The notes: generated by a model not told the origin, from the letters alone. Positions 14,901 to 28,499 are shown, counted from the first letter of the stretch. The stretch is DNA of 64,000 nucleotides from Hybos culiciformis (GCA_964007475.1 OZ023273.1:130566732-130630731), one strand, 5' to 3'. A program made the numbers and translations.

Positions 14901-16483
14901 TTTTTTTAATATAATTTTTGGCTTAAAAAACGTATTTTGAATATCAATTTTATATATTCTTAAAAAAAAAATTACAAAAAAAAAAAAGATCTATAGATTC
15001 TTGAACATAAAATTGATATATACCAATAAATATATTGCACATTTTATAAATCCATTTTGTATGAATTTATCTTGATTGCACGATTTCAATGTTGAATTTT
15101 TACTAGAATTAAATAAATCACGATAAAATGTTTACAAAACATATTTTTTTTTGTGCCTTTCAAAACCGCAAATATTAAATTGAGTTCCTGTATAAGACAA
15201 AAATTAATTTTTGAAAAATTATATATTTGTGTAATTTAAAGAAATACGAGGTACCCAGACATATTTTCAGTTCTTGATGTTATCATTAATTGAAACTAGA
15301 CATACTCAACAGTTAATACCAGGAGTCGATACAAGTATCAGTATAGAAAGATTTTAGATTTCTAGGTTGGCTCAGTGCTTCATTTCAAAGTCTTCAATTG
15401 CATTGAAAATAATAGACAGTCTAGAATTTCCACTGGAAACTTTTTGTGTACAACACAATCGTGAACAAACAGAATTTACAAATAATTAAGAACTTATTAG
15501 GAGGAATTTTGTTATTTTAATATTATTGACATAGAAATTATAATTGAAAGTTTAGAAATTAGTTGAATAAACATATTTCGACTTTTTAACTTTCTAATTA
15601 TTGCACCAAAAAATTCAGTAAACTCATGAAATTATTAGTAGGTATATCGCCTTGTAAGACTGCGTAAAGCTAGGAATTTTATATTACCAATAGAAAGTTT
15701 AAACTTTAAATCCCAATTTTATCAAAAATGTTGTACTACTATAAAAGGGTCTTAATTAAACGCTTAAAGTTTATCGTGGTAAAAAAAATACAAATTCCAT
15801 AAAACTTAAAAATTTATTTATATTTTTATAAGCTATATAAAACTATATTCATACTTTTATAAGCAACTATATTCATTTATAAAAATAATAATAAATCTAA
15901 TTACCCACAGTTTTATAAAATTTCCGAGTCGCGATTATTGAATTTTGATTGTCATAGGAATGCATCCCTGATCATAAACTAAAAGATTAATAGTTTTATA
16001 CTGTATTCTCTTCTATTTTTTTTTTATAAATGTAATATAAATGTTTTATAATAAATAAACAGTTATATTTATCAGTTAGAATTGTTAAAAACGCATCTTA
16101 AAAAACTATGATTTTCTTTTACAACAAAAAAAAAATAAATTGTTTATAAAGGGCAAAACTAAAAAATCCGCTTTAGTTTTTCATTTCTTTAGAAAACAAT
16201 TTTTTTTTATGTGTGGTTATGCACACATGATGCTCTATGGAAAATGATAAACAATTAAATATGTAAATAAAAATAAATAAAAACAATTATTATAGATTAT
16301 CGGTTTGACATAATTTGTTGGATTCTTCATAAAAAATTATTTCAATACGAAAGAAGTTTTGAAAATAAAGGATTGACAAGTTAAATTTGTAAAAAAAAGA
16401 ATTGCAACATAAGAAATTACAAGATTTAATTAATAAAAATTTTAGGACAGAAAATAAGTCCAAGGACTCGATAGTAAAGAAGA

Positions 16484-16950
16484 GTGATAATATTTTATTG
16501 CAAAAGCCAATCTCTCGAACAATCAAGATATGCTCTTGTTGAATACAAGGTTGTGAACAGAATTAGAACTCAATATTCACGGAAAGCGCAAAACAAGAAC
16601 AACACAATCAATTCAAAATTACCACTCTTACTGTTTTTAAATGTCTCTGAACGTCGTTTGGAAATTCGTTTTCAAACCGCACTTCTTACATGTGGAATTC
16701 TATTCCTGCTTTTCTGTTTCTGAGCGCTAAAATATGTCTAAAATGTGACACTTGGACAGCTTCAAAAAGAGTGTTCACAATTTCTTTTCAACTATAACCC
16801 TGTATTTGATTTTTAAGTATAAAAGTTAACCGAACGTAGTATTTCGGTAACTTAAAGTGATATTTGAATTCAAAGATTTTTTTGTCGCTCAGATTCTTAG
16901 AACACTCGTTGCACTATAATTCCGAGGATTCAACCGAATATTATTAGCAA
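16484..16950. other. Island of higher G+C, unassigned (possible unrecognised exon or promoter)
   Basis: About 450 bp stand out from the surrounding A+T-rich sequence by complex, non-homopolymeric composition. On the plus strand an open frame without an ATG start runs 16484-16723, ending LLTCGILFLLFCF. In another frame an ATG at 16641 opens 29 codons, beginning MSLNVVWKFVFK and ending at a TAA at 16728-16730. A consensus TATAAAAG sits at 16818-16825, and an imperfect hairpin (GTTAACCGAA paired with TTCGGTAAC) lies at 16825-16851. I do not recognise a protein in any frame. It may be a conserved non-coding or regulatory block, a 5' untranslated exon, or a worn transposon. Confidence 0.3.
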
Positions 16951-19055
16951 TTATTGAAATATATTTATGTATTTCCGTATAAAAATTTCTCTATGCAGAA
17001 GAACATTAAAATCAATAATATTTTTTATCTTTTTTATATTTTTTCCTATGAAAATCATTTTAAAAGGAAACTATTAGAATTTAATAAAATTCAATTGAAA
17101 TTTTATTTTATTTTTTATGTAGAACATTAGTCAAGCTTTATAATTTTAATTTTTTAATTTTTTTTTTAACTTTAAAGTCTTGCGGTTTTTAAATTAACTG
17201 AACAACCACCCCCATCATATGTGTGTGTCTTTAATTATATTCAACATAATTTTAAATGATTTTTAACATGAAAAAAAGAATAAAAAAAAAAACAAAATGC
17301 TATTTTGTATATACCAAAAAAGATTTTGTGTGAAAAACATTTATTAAATTCGTTTATTATTAACGAACTTCTAATAGAATTGCAAAATTGAATTGAATAA
17401 AAAAAATAAAGTAAAAAAAACAGATCTGATTTATCAGTAGGTGTTTTAGGTTCTAAAAATAATTGTCCATAACAATGTAAAAATTGTGAATTTTTTTTTT
17501 TTGCAGTGGCATTTTAAATGTGCGTATACACACCTCTATTAAGAAAACATATTTTTTTTTTTTGCTAACAAGTCTTTTGAATATTTGAAAAAAAAAAAGG
17601 AAAATGAATGTAAACAAAAAAAAATACATAGTTTTAGGTAAATGGTATATACCTATATATATAATTTATACTGAAGTCAACCGAAATATACCAAGGCCAA
17701 ACTAATTCTCTTAAACATTCTCTAAATGATTTAAATTTGATTCATTTAATGCTAGAAATAAATTTATAGTTTAAAATTCAGAGCTACTGTTTAATTTTTT
17801 ATGCCGTCTGTATAATATATATATTTTTTTTTTTAATTTTTTTTTTCTGACTGTAATCAAAACTTTTTAATTTAACTGCAATACTATTAGCCCTTGCCCT
17901 TATGTAGGTTGTTAAATTGTTTTTTTTTTTAATAAATAGGATTTTTAGAATTAGTGGTGCAGGAAATTTTTGTTTTTGGGTTAAAATTAAATGAATTATG
18001 AACGTGTTTGTAACTAATGAACTGTATAATGATCAGTAAAATGATCAATGGTGACTGTTCTCAGTTGTTTTTCGTAATTTCTGGCACAGGCTCTCGTCAA
18101 GATAATTAAACGAAAATACTCTAGGTTTGGTTTATAGATTGAAAATTAAAGAAAAATTAATTGTGAAGAAATTAATAAAAACTTTCATAAAAATTATAAT
18201 TTTCAAATACATTTGCATTCAAATAATGAAACTTCAATTTCAGATGTTTTTCTACTTTATTTTATGCAATTTTATTTATTTCAAATTTTGTTTAAGTTTT
18301 GGAATGAAAGTACCTCGGGACGGGATCGTCATAATGATCGCGATCGACGCTTCGGATTCACCTGGTGTTATATATTATTAAAGGAAATGAGGTACTGTTT
18401 TATATACTTTTTTAATTTAATTAAAATTTTTAAATTCAGCCGTGGTCAAATCGTAAAGAAAAGTTGACTATCTGTAGCGAAATTGTACTAATTTGTTTAA
18501 TTTTTTATTAGTTAATTATCAATTTAAAAAATTTCTTCAAATATACAAAAAAAAATGTTTCACAATATTTTGGTATAGCTTAATAGTTTTTCAATCTGTT
18601 GAAATGATAATTTGTCTTAATTTATATACATATACACACAATCTGATAAACTATTGACGTCAAGATGGAAAATATTCTTTCGAGCTTTTTTTTTTTTTTT
18701 TTTTATTCTTGTACCTTAACTTAATTGTGAGAATTCGTGCAATAACAAGATAAAAAAAAATGAAATAGTTTGTCCAATGTGCTTCCAATTTAATTGGAAT
18801 ACATGAAATAAATCGTCATGACAAGAATTATTTTTTGTTGTTGTTTTTTTTTTTCGAAAAGAAATCTCTTCTGGAAGGAACAAAAAAAAAAAATATTCAA
18901 GATTGTCACGATGTCGACAGATTTAAGACGGTATAGAAAGAAATTAAATTTAAAGAATTTTTAGTTAATGTCATTATGTAGATATTTTATTGGTTCTTCA
19001 CTAAAGTTTTAAATATTTTTGTTTTCTTTTTGGAATTTTTTAATTTTATTCGTTT

Positions 19056-19076
19056 ATTTTATTTTATTTTATTTTA
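19056..19076. repeat. (ATTTT)4 pentanucleotide microsatellite
   Basis: Four exact ATTTT units followed by an A, and then by TATGTAAGTAAGTATA. It is a typical A+T-rich intronic microsatellite. Confidence 0.85.
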
Positions 19077-20874
19077 TATGTAAGTAAGTATATATTATTT
19101 GCAGATATTGATAATAATTAACTTTCGATCAAAGTGCCATAAAGTATTTTTGTTTATTTTTATTCCTTTCCTCTGTTTTTTTTTTTTTTTTTTTATTTAT
19201 ATTTGTTTATTTTTTTGTTTTTTTTTTCTTGTTGTCTGTCTAAAATGCTTCTGTGATGAAGATTTGGATTTTCTGATGTTGTTCAGATAGAAGTCAAGAG
19301 TGCAATTAAATACATTTTATCAAAATGACAATTTTACGAAGAAAAAGAAAAAAAAAACAAATTTTTATATTTTCTAGACAACACAAATAAAAATTTATTG
19401 CAAATATAGAAACCTTGAAATTAAAAAATTTTATTTATTTATTTATGTGCGGTATTTTAAATATTAGATAATGTTATAGAGATTTAAATCTTGGGATGTG
19501 AACGAGACGAAAAAAATATTGCATTAACTCTACAGTATCACAGAAAAAAACTTGTAAATTTAATTTCAATCGCAAATTATGAAAAATTGAAACAAAATTT
19601 ATAAAGAAATTTTTTGTGCTAATAAGATCATTACTTTAACTTCAGTGAAACTCGATTCCATGTTCTGTTGCCTGTTGTTTAATACTGGTAAAAAATAAAA
19701 AATAGTAAAAGTTGTCGTAATGATGTATACTACTAAGATAGAGAATATCAATTATACGAAAGTTTGTTCAGATTGCTAAGAATATTAACTTAAGTAAGAA
19801 ATTGATAATCTTGTTTGCGTTATTAAATCGATATGATGGGATATCCAAATCAACTCGCCTATGTATAACAGTTTAGCCTTTTCCTGGGTTAAAATATTAT
19901 TATTGCTTAATTTCTTAAAAAAACAATAATAAAAAAAAAGTTGGAAAAACAAGTTTAATTTTAAAATTTGAAAATATTTTACAATGCGATGAACAATAAA
20001 TTACTATACTTCTTACAGGAAAGAGATACAAAAAAAAAACACCTCTAAATATATGGATAGATTATCTCTTTCCTCAAATCAAATAATTTAATGAAAATTA
20101 AAATTTTTATTTTTCTTAATTTTCATATTTTTATTTATGTCATTTTACTCGAAGCTAATTTCATTAAAAAAAAAAAAAAAAAATAGAAATAAAAAATTTG
20201 CATATTACATTTTTTTTTCTTATTTTTTTTCACACCTTATGATTAGTCACTCCATTGATTTATTTTGACAAGTTATCAATTTTAGAAAAATTTTATTTAC
20301 ATACAAATATGGTCGGTTTATGTTTTTATGTAATTGAAATTATGCATGATTATTTTTTATATAAATATACTGTACATTATGTAATTAATGTTAATAATAA
20401 TAATTAATATTTATGTAAAATAGTTTATTGATCCTTGCAGGTTCTTTGAAGAAAAATTTTGATATTCTAATAAAAATTTAATATAGATTTAAGGAAGCTT
20501 TTTGTGACTATAATCAACGTCGTAATTCAATATTCAAATATATTATTTTCTCTTAAAAACAGTGCAACAACCGATATGGAAGGTTTTGCATATTTTTATT
20601 TTTGGAATTTAGCAGATAATACACGACGACATTTAAGGTTAAAAATGTGATTATAATTAAAGTTAATTATTGCCTCTTTATATTCTTATTTCATTCATTT
20701 AGAAAACTTCAGAATTATACGTACATTTTTGTAATAAAAGCTTGCGAATGAATGGTCATAAACACTAAACTCGTTAATGTTACTTGTTTGATGTTTTCTT
20801 TTGAAATCGCAAAGCAAAATTAGTAAAATCTATATTTAGTCTTTATTTTTAATTCATTATTGGATTTTCTTAAA

Positions 20875-20902
20875 ATACATGTACCATTTCTTGTACATGT
20901 AT
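20875..20902. repeat. Perfect inverted repeat, 10-bp stem and 8-nt loop
   Basis: ATACATGTAC (20875-20884) is repeated as its reverse complement GTACATGTAT (20893-20902) around the loop CATTTCTT. Each arm is itself nearly palindromic (ACATGT). No transcript is evident. Confidence 0.8.
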
Positions 20903-23900
20903 CTCTTGCTGTGATGATCTTTTTTTTTTTTTTCTTCTTTAAATTACATTTAATTCTATTTTTTCTTTATTATTTTTATTTTTTGTTCAACGATAAATTT
21001 GTCCATTCTCTATAAATTTTCGTATAATTTTTATTCTTTATATATAAAAATCTTAAGCAATTTATTTCATTACATTCGAAATATTAATTACTGGTTTCAT
21101 ATATGTATGAATAAATATATGTACACTGAATACATATCTTTAATAACTGGGAGACGCTAATGAACCGTAGAATTTAGCTAGAATTAAAATAATAAAAACA
21201 GAATAGGATTTTAGTTCGTAAAGGGTATTGACAGTATAATATAAAAAAAAAATATCGTTTTATAAATAAAATTATGTTTCAAATAGTAAAAACAAAAAGT
21301 ATAGGATATAAATGCTCATATGAGAGATTCAAAAGATTTTAATACTGTCAGCCTTGGACTGTTGAATTATGGGCATTAAAATTACAATTAAATTAACAAT
21401 TTAACTTTTAAAATCATTAGGCATATTTTAATTTGTCTGTATTTTTATTACAAATAAATCATTATATGAAAAATTCAACAAAAATATTCACAATTATATT
21501 TGATAGATGTGTTCAATATTATTATAATTATTTTAACTTAAAAAAAAAAAAAAGAAGAAAATAGTTAATCGTAAATCATTTTGCCATTTTGCATGCATAT
21601 TAAATTTTTGTTTAAAATTTGACTAAAAAATAATATTTAAGACTGTATTGCCAATATTTCTACATGTTATAATCTTTTTGTCCAATTGGTGACAAATAAA
21701 TAAGTTTTCACATGCTTGTATGTACGGCATGACAATAATCTCTCGAAACTCAAATTTTTTACAAGCTAAATTTCACTTATTGGCTATGTAAGAATGGTTA
21801 TTATTATTATGGAATCGTATAAAATCAAAAATTAGAGTTCCAAGGGGAATTATTTTTAGCTCATTTATCCATTCCAACATCCAATAAATTTACAAATGAT
21901 ACGACAGCTCAATTATATTTTGTTGTAAATTTTCTGCTTAAATATTTCCACCAGTTAGACTTGAAAACAGAAATAATTATTTAAAACTAATCTATATATG
22001 GACACTTTTAGTAGTATACATATGCTATTTTTAAATTATCCTACAATTAGTACCTACATATGTATATATACAATTTATAATATTGTCAATATCTGACCCA
22101 TACCTGACCAAAAAAATTGTGAAGTTTTACCCCCAAATTGAATGAATGAAAAAGTAATAGGTATTAAAAAATAATTTAATTAAGCTTGGATTTTTTTTAT
22201 TTAATTGAACTTTATTTATTTGCATAAAAAAAAATTTTAACTTCTTATTTATTAGAAACGCTACAATATTTTTGTATTTAGTTTGCTAGTTTTTCTTAAA
22301 AAAAAAAAAATAATAATAATAATATTAATAAAAACATTCGTGCATAATACACATTATCTTAAATATTATTCCCATGTATGTAATTTTATGTAAGAAAAAT
22401 CAACATGTTAACATAATATCTGTTTTTTTTTTCTTTTATTATTAATGCTTCGCATAACTAACCAAAAATAAAAAATTCTTTCAAAATGCATTTCAGACAA
22501 AAAAGAAATAACTATACACAATTGCCAAAAAAAGATAGCTCGTGTGATCGAAAATCTTGACTTTTGCGTGAGCAAACGGTCATATATTTGCACAAAATAT
22601 TGATATGAACTTTTTTAATCTAAAGAAGCTATATTGCTTTGTTAGTTATAGAAGAATGTATAGTATACATATCATTGAATACTAAGAAAATAAATATTTA
22701 TTGTATTAAAGTACACATTTGGGTCTACTGTCAAAAAGTAGTTAAATGAAGGTGGTAAACAAGAATAAGAATATACAGTAAAAGTTCATAAAATGCATCG
22801 TTTTTCTCTCATAATTCATCTTATTCATGTAATTAATAAACTTTTTGCCCTAATTTATATTAAAAAAATAATAATAACAACAAATATACATAACTGGCAG
22901 ATATGGTAAAAAAAAAAATTTGTAATCCATTTTGTAGCTCAAACATTTTATATTGAATGGTCGTCAGTAAGTTGAATTAATTTGAAAAATTTAAGGTGGT
23001 GATAAAATTTATACAATTTATTAAATTTTTAAATAGCGATGTATTATTTTTGGTAAAATAATATTCTGCAATTTCGAAATAAATAAGAAATATAAAATTT
23101 GCATATGTTTGAAAAGGGGCTTGAACTATATGTTTGTTTTATTTTTTCATATTTTTTTATAGAAAAATATATGTACATGTACAGGTACTTGTACACATAT
23201 AATTATATAACATGTATAAATAATATATTAGCAATATATAAATTCAAATTTCACTTTCTGTGAAAATTTTAGGAATAATTGCAATATTAAATATTCTCTT
23301 GAGAGTAAATTTTACAAATAAATAATTGTCATTTTAAAACACATTAACAGTTTGTTATGTGAAATCTATTTGAATATTTTTGGTCAAATATATCTGGCCA
23401 AAATAAAATGGTAATATTTATTAAAATAATGTCAGCGACAAAAGTAACAGGCGAAGCCAATTATAAAGCTAATATTCCTATATTAATTTGCATAAAAACA
23501 TAACATTTAATTTTAGTAATTTTTACAATTTAGTAAATAGTATAATAATATCCTTAATCCTTGATTATGAAGAGTAAGGTAAAAGATAATTTTGAAAAGT
23601 TTTGGATCACAATTACAACGTCAAATGAGCATTGGAATTACCCAGCAGACGAATAAGACAAACTTGTGACAAAAGAATAATTTGACTGCTCATATTTTAG
23701 AAGTGATACGATCGAAATCTACCTATAATTTATAGTTATAGGCTCTTAGTCTCGCGATAGTCAGATAAACACACACAGATGTATGGACAATACGAAAATG
23801 ACGAAAAAATGTCAATAAGGAAATGACAAAATAATGTGACAAGATGGAATTCTGTAATCTTGTATATATAGCAATACGATTAACACTATGAGAAAATGAA

Positions 23901-25948
23901 CATCATTGTATAGAAAAATTTAACTTCAAAAGTAATTTAATAATTTCCCTATAACAATTTCATTACATTTCGCTTTCAACAAAAAAAAATTGAAAAAATC
24001 TATGAAGAATGGTTTTATGATTCTCAAAAATAACTTGAGCAGCATTACAGCAAAAATTTAAACATAAAACCTGATATAAACAAAATTATTATATATTTTC
24101 CAAAAAAAAACCTATATACATATAATTTTTTTTTTGGAAATATGTATAACACATTCACAAAGCATAAGTGCCTTTAGTTCCTTTTGTTATACATAAAATA
24201 ATAATATGTATATATTTCTTGTTTCAATATTATAAAATTTAACTACACAATGTTCATATATCTATTCAATGTGGTACAATTATTAAATAAATTTAATTGG
24301 ATGTTTGATCTCAACATAAAAAATGCATTTTTCATGTCTCTTGATACAAAATTGGTGTTATTTCAATTAAAAAATGAACTAACTCACAATATTTTATATA
24401 GATGCACAGTAAAAAAAAATGTGTTGAATTTTAAACACAAAAAAAAGTTCTATACCATATGGCAACATAATTAAACGATCAATTAAAATGCTTTTGTAGA
24501 ATTAAATTTTTCAGTTGTTTAAATAATGAGTTTAAAATAAAGTTGTTCTTGGTATTCTGTCATAATTTCTTTCATTTTCGTCAAATGATTAAATATACAA
24601 AGGCCGTGATTTTTCAACTCACTCGAATCTTGATTGGTGATTTTTAAATAAAATAATATCTTTCATAGTTTAAAAATCAGTAATAACGTCAAATTGTCTT
24701 TCTATATACCATATCTTAAAATACACTTAAAATATCTTATAAATATACTTAAAATAGTTGAAAATAATTGCTATCAAAGTTTACTCTTTAATTGGAAAGA
24801 ATAAAAAAAATTATCTTTTATTTTTATATAATTTTTTTTTTTCTTTTTTCTAAAATGTTCAAATAAAATTTATTTAATCATTTGCAACATACATTAATTG
24901 AAATTTAAACCCAAATACAAGAAAAACAACTGAATAATATTATAACAAAAAATGTATTTTATTTATCATTATTTTTTTTTATTTCAGGCCTAAAAAGTAA
25001 TCATGGGATTACTAGATATTTTGTATGTTAAAACAGAAAAAGTAAAAGCTTTTTAAATACCGCGCGTTAAGTTTAACTTTAATTTAACACATAATAATGT
25101 TTCGCTTTTGTATATTTTTATGTTGTAATATATTTATGAAAGAAAAAAGAAAAAAAAATTAGAGAAATTTTCTAGGAAATTGTATAATTGTTGTATAAAC
25201 ATAAGTTTTAAGAAAAATAATGATAAATATAATAGTTTGTTTAACATAAAACTAAAATTTTAACTTTTATTTAACCGCTTTTAAGTTATTTTTGCACTAT
25301 GTTTATGTCCAATAAATATTTATTTTAACAGTTTTTTTTTAAATAAAATAATAATAACTTAAAAACAATCTAATACCAGACTATCATAATTAGCTCAGCT
25401 GTTAAATTATATTTTACCTTGAATTTAGGGTCAAATATTTTATTATGCACGTCTACATAATATGACAGTTAAAAAATTAATTAATAAATTTTATTAACAC
25501 AACATGTCTTTCCAATCCATCTTTGATATTATATATAAATACTTAATTAAATTATAAAGTTTTAATGAACCTTATAGATGACATGTTTTAAAAATTCAGA
25601 ATCAAAAGTTTACTTTTTTGAAATTTTGGTATTCCAATCGAAAGAAAATACAATAAACATCAAATATAATAATAAATTTATTGATTTGTGAAGTATTGTA
25701 TAAAACTTTTATTGCTGTCTCAAAGCCAGAGTTTAACTATTAACAATTTTAACGAAAAAAAAAACCAAAGTATTAGTAAAATAATAAGTTTGTAGCCTCA
25801 GGTCTTGCACACTGTAACTAGAAAAGTGATCAATTATTTTTCATAAAAATGATAATAATCGAAATAAAAAGGTTTTAAGGCAATTTTGGTTTATTAAATT
25901 GAAAGTCCTGCAATTTGAATAACCGTGGAAAATATTTATTAGCTTCTT

Positions 25949-25974
25949 AAAAAAAAAAGAAAAGAAAAGAAAAT
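25949..25974. repeat. A-rich tract with (AAAAG)n
   Basis: A run of A is followed by three AAAAG-type units. It is a simple repeat and nothing else. Confidence 0.75.
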
Positions 25975-28183
25975 TAAATAATGATAAATTTATTGAAATA
26001 TTTTTATATCAAGCTTTTTAATTTCATTTTGTTGAAAGTTTTGTTTTTATAGGATTTACAATGGTGCTAATAATATTTTGTACCAAACAAATCATCCCCA
26101 TTATTATACAGCGTTAAAATGCGCAATGCGATATTAGGTAAGAAGAAGATCATGATTTTTTTTTTACTTATATGATTAAGTTTATCTAATCTATAACATC
26201 GTTTGTATTACATTGAATATTAAGTATATATAAATTCCGTCGTTAAGTGACTTACATCATAGGTCATTTAGTTCTCTTCGTATTGTATCAAAAAATTTGA
26301 CCATGCTTTATCCTTTATTTTTTAATTGGACTACTAACAAATTTGAATAAGCGTTGGAGGATTGAGTTCTCAAGTTACATTTGATTGAATTCATATTTGA
26401 ATTTTTTTGGCAAACTTTTAGGTGTGTTTCTTTTTTTTTTAGTCGCCTTTGACATTTACTGATTTTCTATGAAGAAGTGCCTTTTGTTATATTACCAGGG
26501 AACAATATTCGATGACCATAAAAAAAAAATATTACAAAATCTTAATTATATTTGCACATATGCATATAAGTTTTAAAAACATGGACAACATTATGGATAT
26601 GGACAACCTTTTTGTAGAAACAAAGTGCAAGGAATTTAAGTGTACACATAAGCAATAACAAAATTACTCAACAAAATTATATTACGTCAAATAGATAATA
26701 TAAAAACTATTATTATTAAATATTAATTAAGGAAATTATTTAATTTTTAATTTTTACTGTCGATACTTAAATAATTCTTTTAAAAAATTTTAATTGAATA
26801 AAACGGTAGGTGGATATTTTTTTTCATAATAATAAAAAATTACGATTAGTTGTCAAGCATTTCTTCTTCGTAATATAGTAGTTTAAAAAAATAGAAAGAA
26901 GGACAATATTTTTTTCTCCTCATTTTAATATACCTACCTTCATATTTATCTTACTTCACAGTTCAACATAGAAACAATTTTATGCAATCAACTTTGCTTT
27001 GACAATTGTTTCGTATCAGATTTTTTTCGTTAAGAAGTCAAATGTTGCTAAAGCCAGAATCAGAGAATTGATAATAATAAAGGATGAATTGGAAAAACTA
27101 CAGAAAAGAAAAGTGTAATTGTCTTTTAATTAACTCTTTTTTTTATTGAATAAAAAAATTGAAAATTGTTCAATATTTCCTTAAATTTTATTTGAGAAAA
27201 TATTGTAAGAGAAAGTTTCCAGTACCTACTTACTTTGTTTTAATTTTACACATAATACCTTTTTTTTTTTGTTATTCTGTTGTTATTACGTAAAATGAAA
27301 ATGAAGAAATAAAATGAAAAATAAAAAATAATTTTCCATTTTACAATTGCATGCTGATATCAAATCTTTTACCTGAAATTAAAAAAAAAAATAAAAAATT
27401 ATAAATTTATAAATGAAATAGTTAGTATCATTAATTGATTTATTTTTAAGATATACATGTAGCGAAAATTTCAAAACTACTTTTCAAAAAATAAAAATAA
27501 AAAAAAAAAAATTAGATGTGAAATTGATTTGTGGCTTAATTGATTTTCATTTTTATTTTGCATTCAGTTAAAAATTATTTAATAAAAAAAAAAGGCACTA
27601 AAGTTGAAATTATTTTATTTTTTATTATTAATTTTTTTTTGTTATCTTACATAGATAGATAATACGTACAGATAAATTATTTTATAATAATTAAAGTTTA
27701 TGTAAAATAATATGCGTAAGTCAAAAGTAGTGATGTAAAAATTTAATGAACAGTGATCTTTCATTTAACACCAGCTTTAAATTTCCTAAATATTATATTT
27801 TGGTTAGCTCTATTTTTAGGCTTTGTTATTTTTGGTACTTAAAGTATTTATAATACTCCGAATCCGTACTCCATAGTAAGAAGCTCTAATTCGACCAGCG
27901 TCGAAATTCTTTTTTTATAAAAGCTTTAAAAGATTCTGTAAAAAAATTATTGCGTGGGTACAAAAGAGTCGAAAAATATTTTAAAAATTAATGTTGCAAA
28001 GAGGCTCGATCTTCATTAACGACATGTGGTTTTTTTTTTTTATTTATAATCTTTATTAATAGATAATCCTTAATTGAGTGTACTTTAGTTTTAATGAGTG
28101 AATAAAAAAAATCTAAAAAATCTAAGGAACATTACAAATCCTAAATTATTAAATTGTCAAATTTGTCTTATTGTTTTCTGTCA

Positions 28184-28190
28184 TATAAAA
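28184..28190 (+). promoter_or_regulatory. TATA-like element upstream of the COX8-like gene
   Basis: ATATAAAA lies about 95 bp before the ATG at 28284. With a start site about 30 bp downstream it would give a leader of roughly 60-70 nt. In sequence this A+T-rich, TATA-like strings are frequent by chance, so this is weak support only. Confidence 0.25.
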
Positions 28191-28283
28191 ATTTCGTAAA
28201 AAAAAAAACTATTCAAATTTTAATAATCAATTAATCAAACTTTTTATTTTAATTCAAAATAATATTATAAAAATCGAACAAAA

Positions 28284-28499
28284 ATGATTAAGCAAGGAAT
28301 GTTTCGTTTATTGGTTACACGCATTCGAACTGTTGTGCAAAATCGAAATTATCAGTCCGTTTGCTCTGCACCTCCAATGGAGAATATTTCTCTAGCTGAA
28401 TTAATTTTATTGGGCGGCGGAATGTTGCTTGGAATTGTATCATATCCTATATTTGTATTTTTGCATCTTGATGAGTATAAAAAAGGAGGGGGACAATAA
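28284..28499 (+). CDS. Cytochrome c oxidase subunit VIII-like mitochondrial protein, intronless
   Basis: This 71-residue protein resembles COX8, the smallest nuclear-encoded subunit of respiratory complex IV in the inner mitochondrial membrane. Residues 1-27 form a typical matrix-targeting presequence, with basic K3, R8, R13, R15 and R21, no acidic residue, and serine and threonine residues. Cleavage probably falls shortly before SAPP at 28-31. The mature part has the family pattern: a Pro-Pro pair, ISLAE (35-39), a single glycine-rich membrane helix at about 40-60 with a proline at 55, and HLDEYKK (61-67), which matches the HLexYkk end of animal COX8. The length fits the family (about 65-75). 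The first ATG is preceded by AAAA, a favourable insect context. A second Met at residue 6 could also serve. The frame is intact and its codons are clearly less A+T-rich than the flanks. The gene lies on the strand opposite to the cadherin exon, probably inside its intron. It could be an old retrocopy, but I see no poly(A) tail scar or flanking duplication. Confidence 0.82.
   Translation: MIKQGMFRLLVTRIRTVVQNRNYQSVCSAPPMENISLAELILLGGGMLLGIVSYPIFVFLHLDEYKKGGGQ

Larger units (their letters stand above)
1451..16480 (-). other. Long A+T-rich non-coding stretch, probably ds upstream intron
   Basis: The stretch begins at the acceptor of the cadherin exon. About 15 kb follow with no recognisable exon on either strand. 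I looked for the DxNDN, AxDxG and LDRE signatures of cadherin exons on the minus strand and saw none. It contains homopolymers up to T23 near 6086, short microsatellites (7345, 8690), a 9-bp tandem motif (2201), a 32-bp palindrome (11961) and small hairpins. The 4080-4480 and 5300-5520 segments are somewhat richer in G+C and may be decayed repeats. In the latter the phrase TC(A/G)ATTAAAGGA(A/T)TCTAAAAAA occurs twice, near 5356 and 5463. Confidence 0.5.
16951..28180. other. A+T-rich non-coding stretch
   Basis: No recognisable gene. It contains the 54-60 bp G+C-rich block at 18305-18372 (see findings), an (ATTTT)n repeat at 19056, a stable hairpin at 20875-20902, an (AAAAG)n tract at 25949, many A/T runs and, at 23700-23800, a segment of higher complexity containing a CACACACA tract. 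Open frames here are phenylalanine- or lysine-rich products of homopolymers. Confidence 0.5.

Noticed and set aside
19099..19290. Phenylalanine-rich open frame on the plus strand
   Set aside because: It is produced by long T runs (19178-19195 and neighbours). There is no plausible start context or motif.
24988..25060. Possible exon after a long T tract and TTTCAG
   Set aside because: All three frames stop within about 20 codons, and the short ATG frame (MGLLDILY...) shows no recognisable motif.
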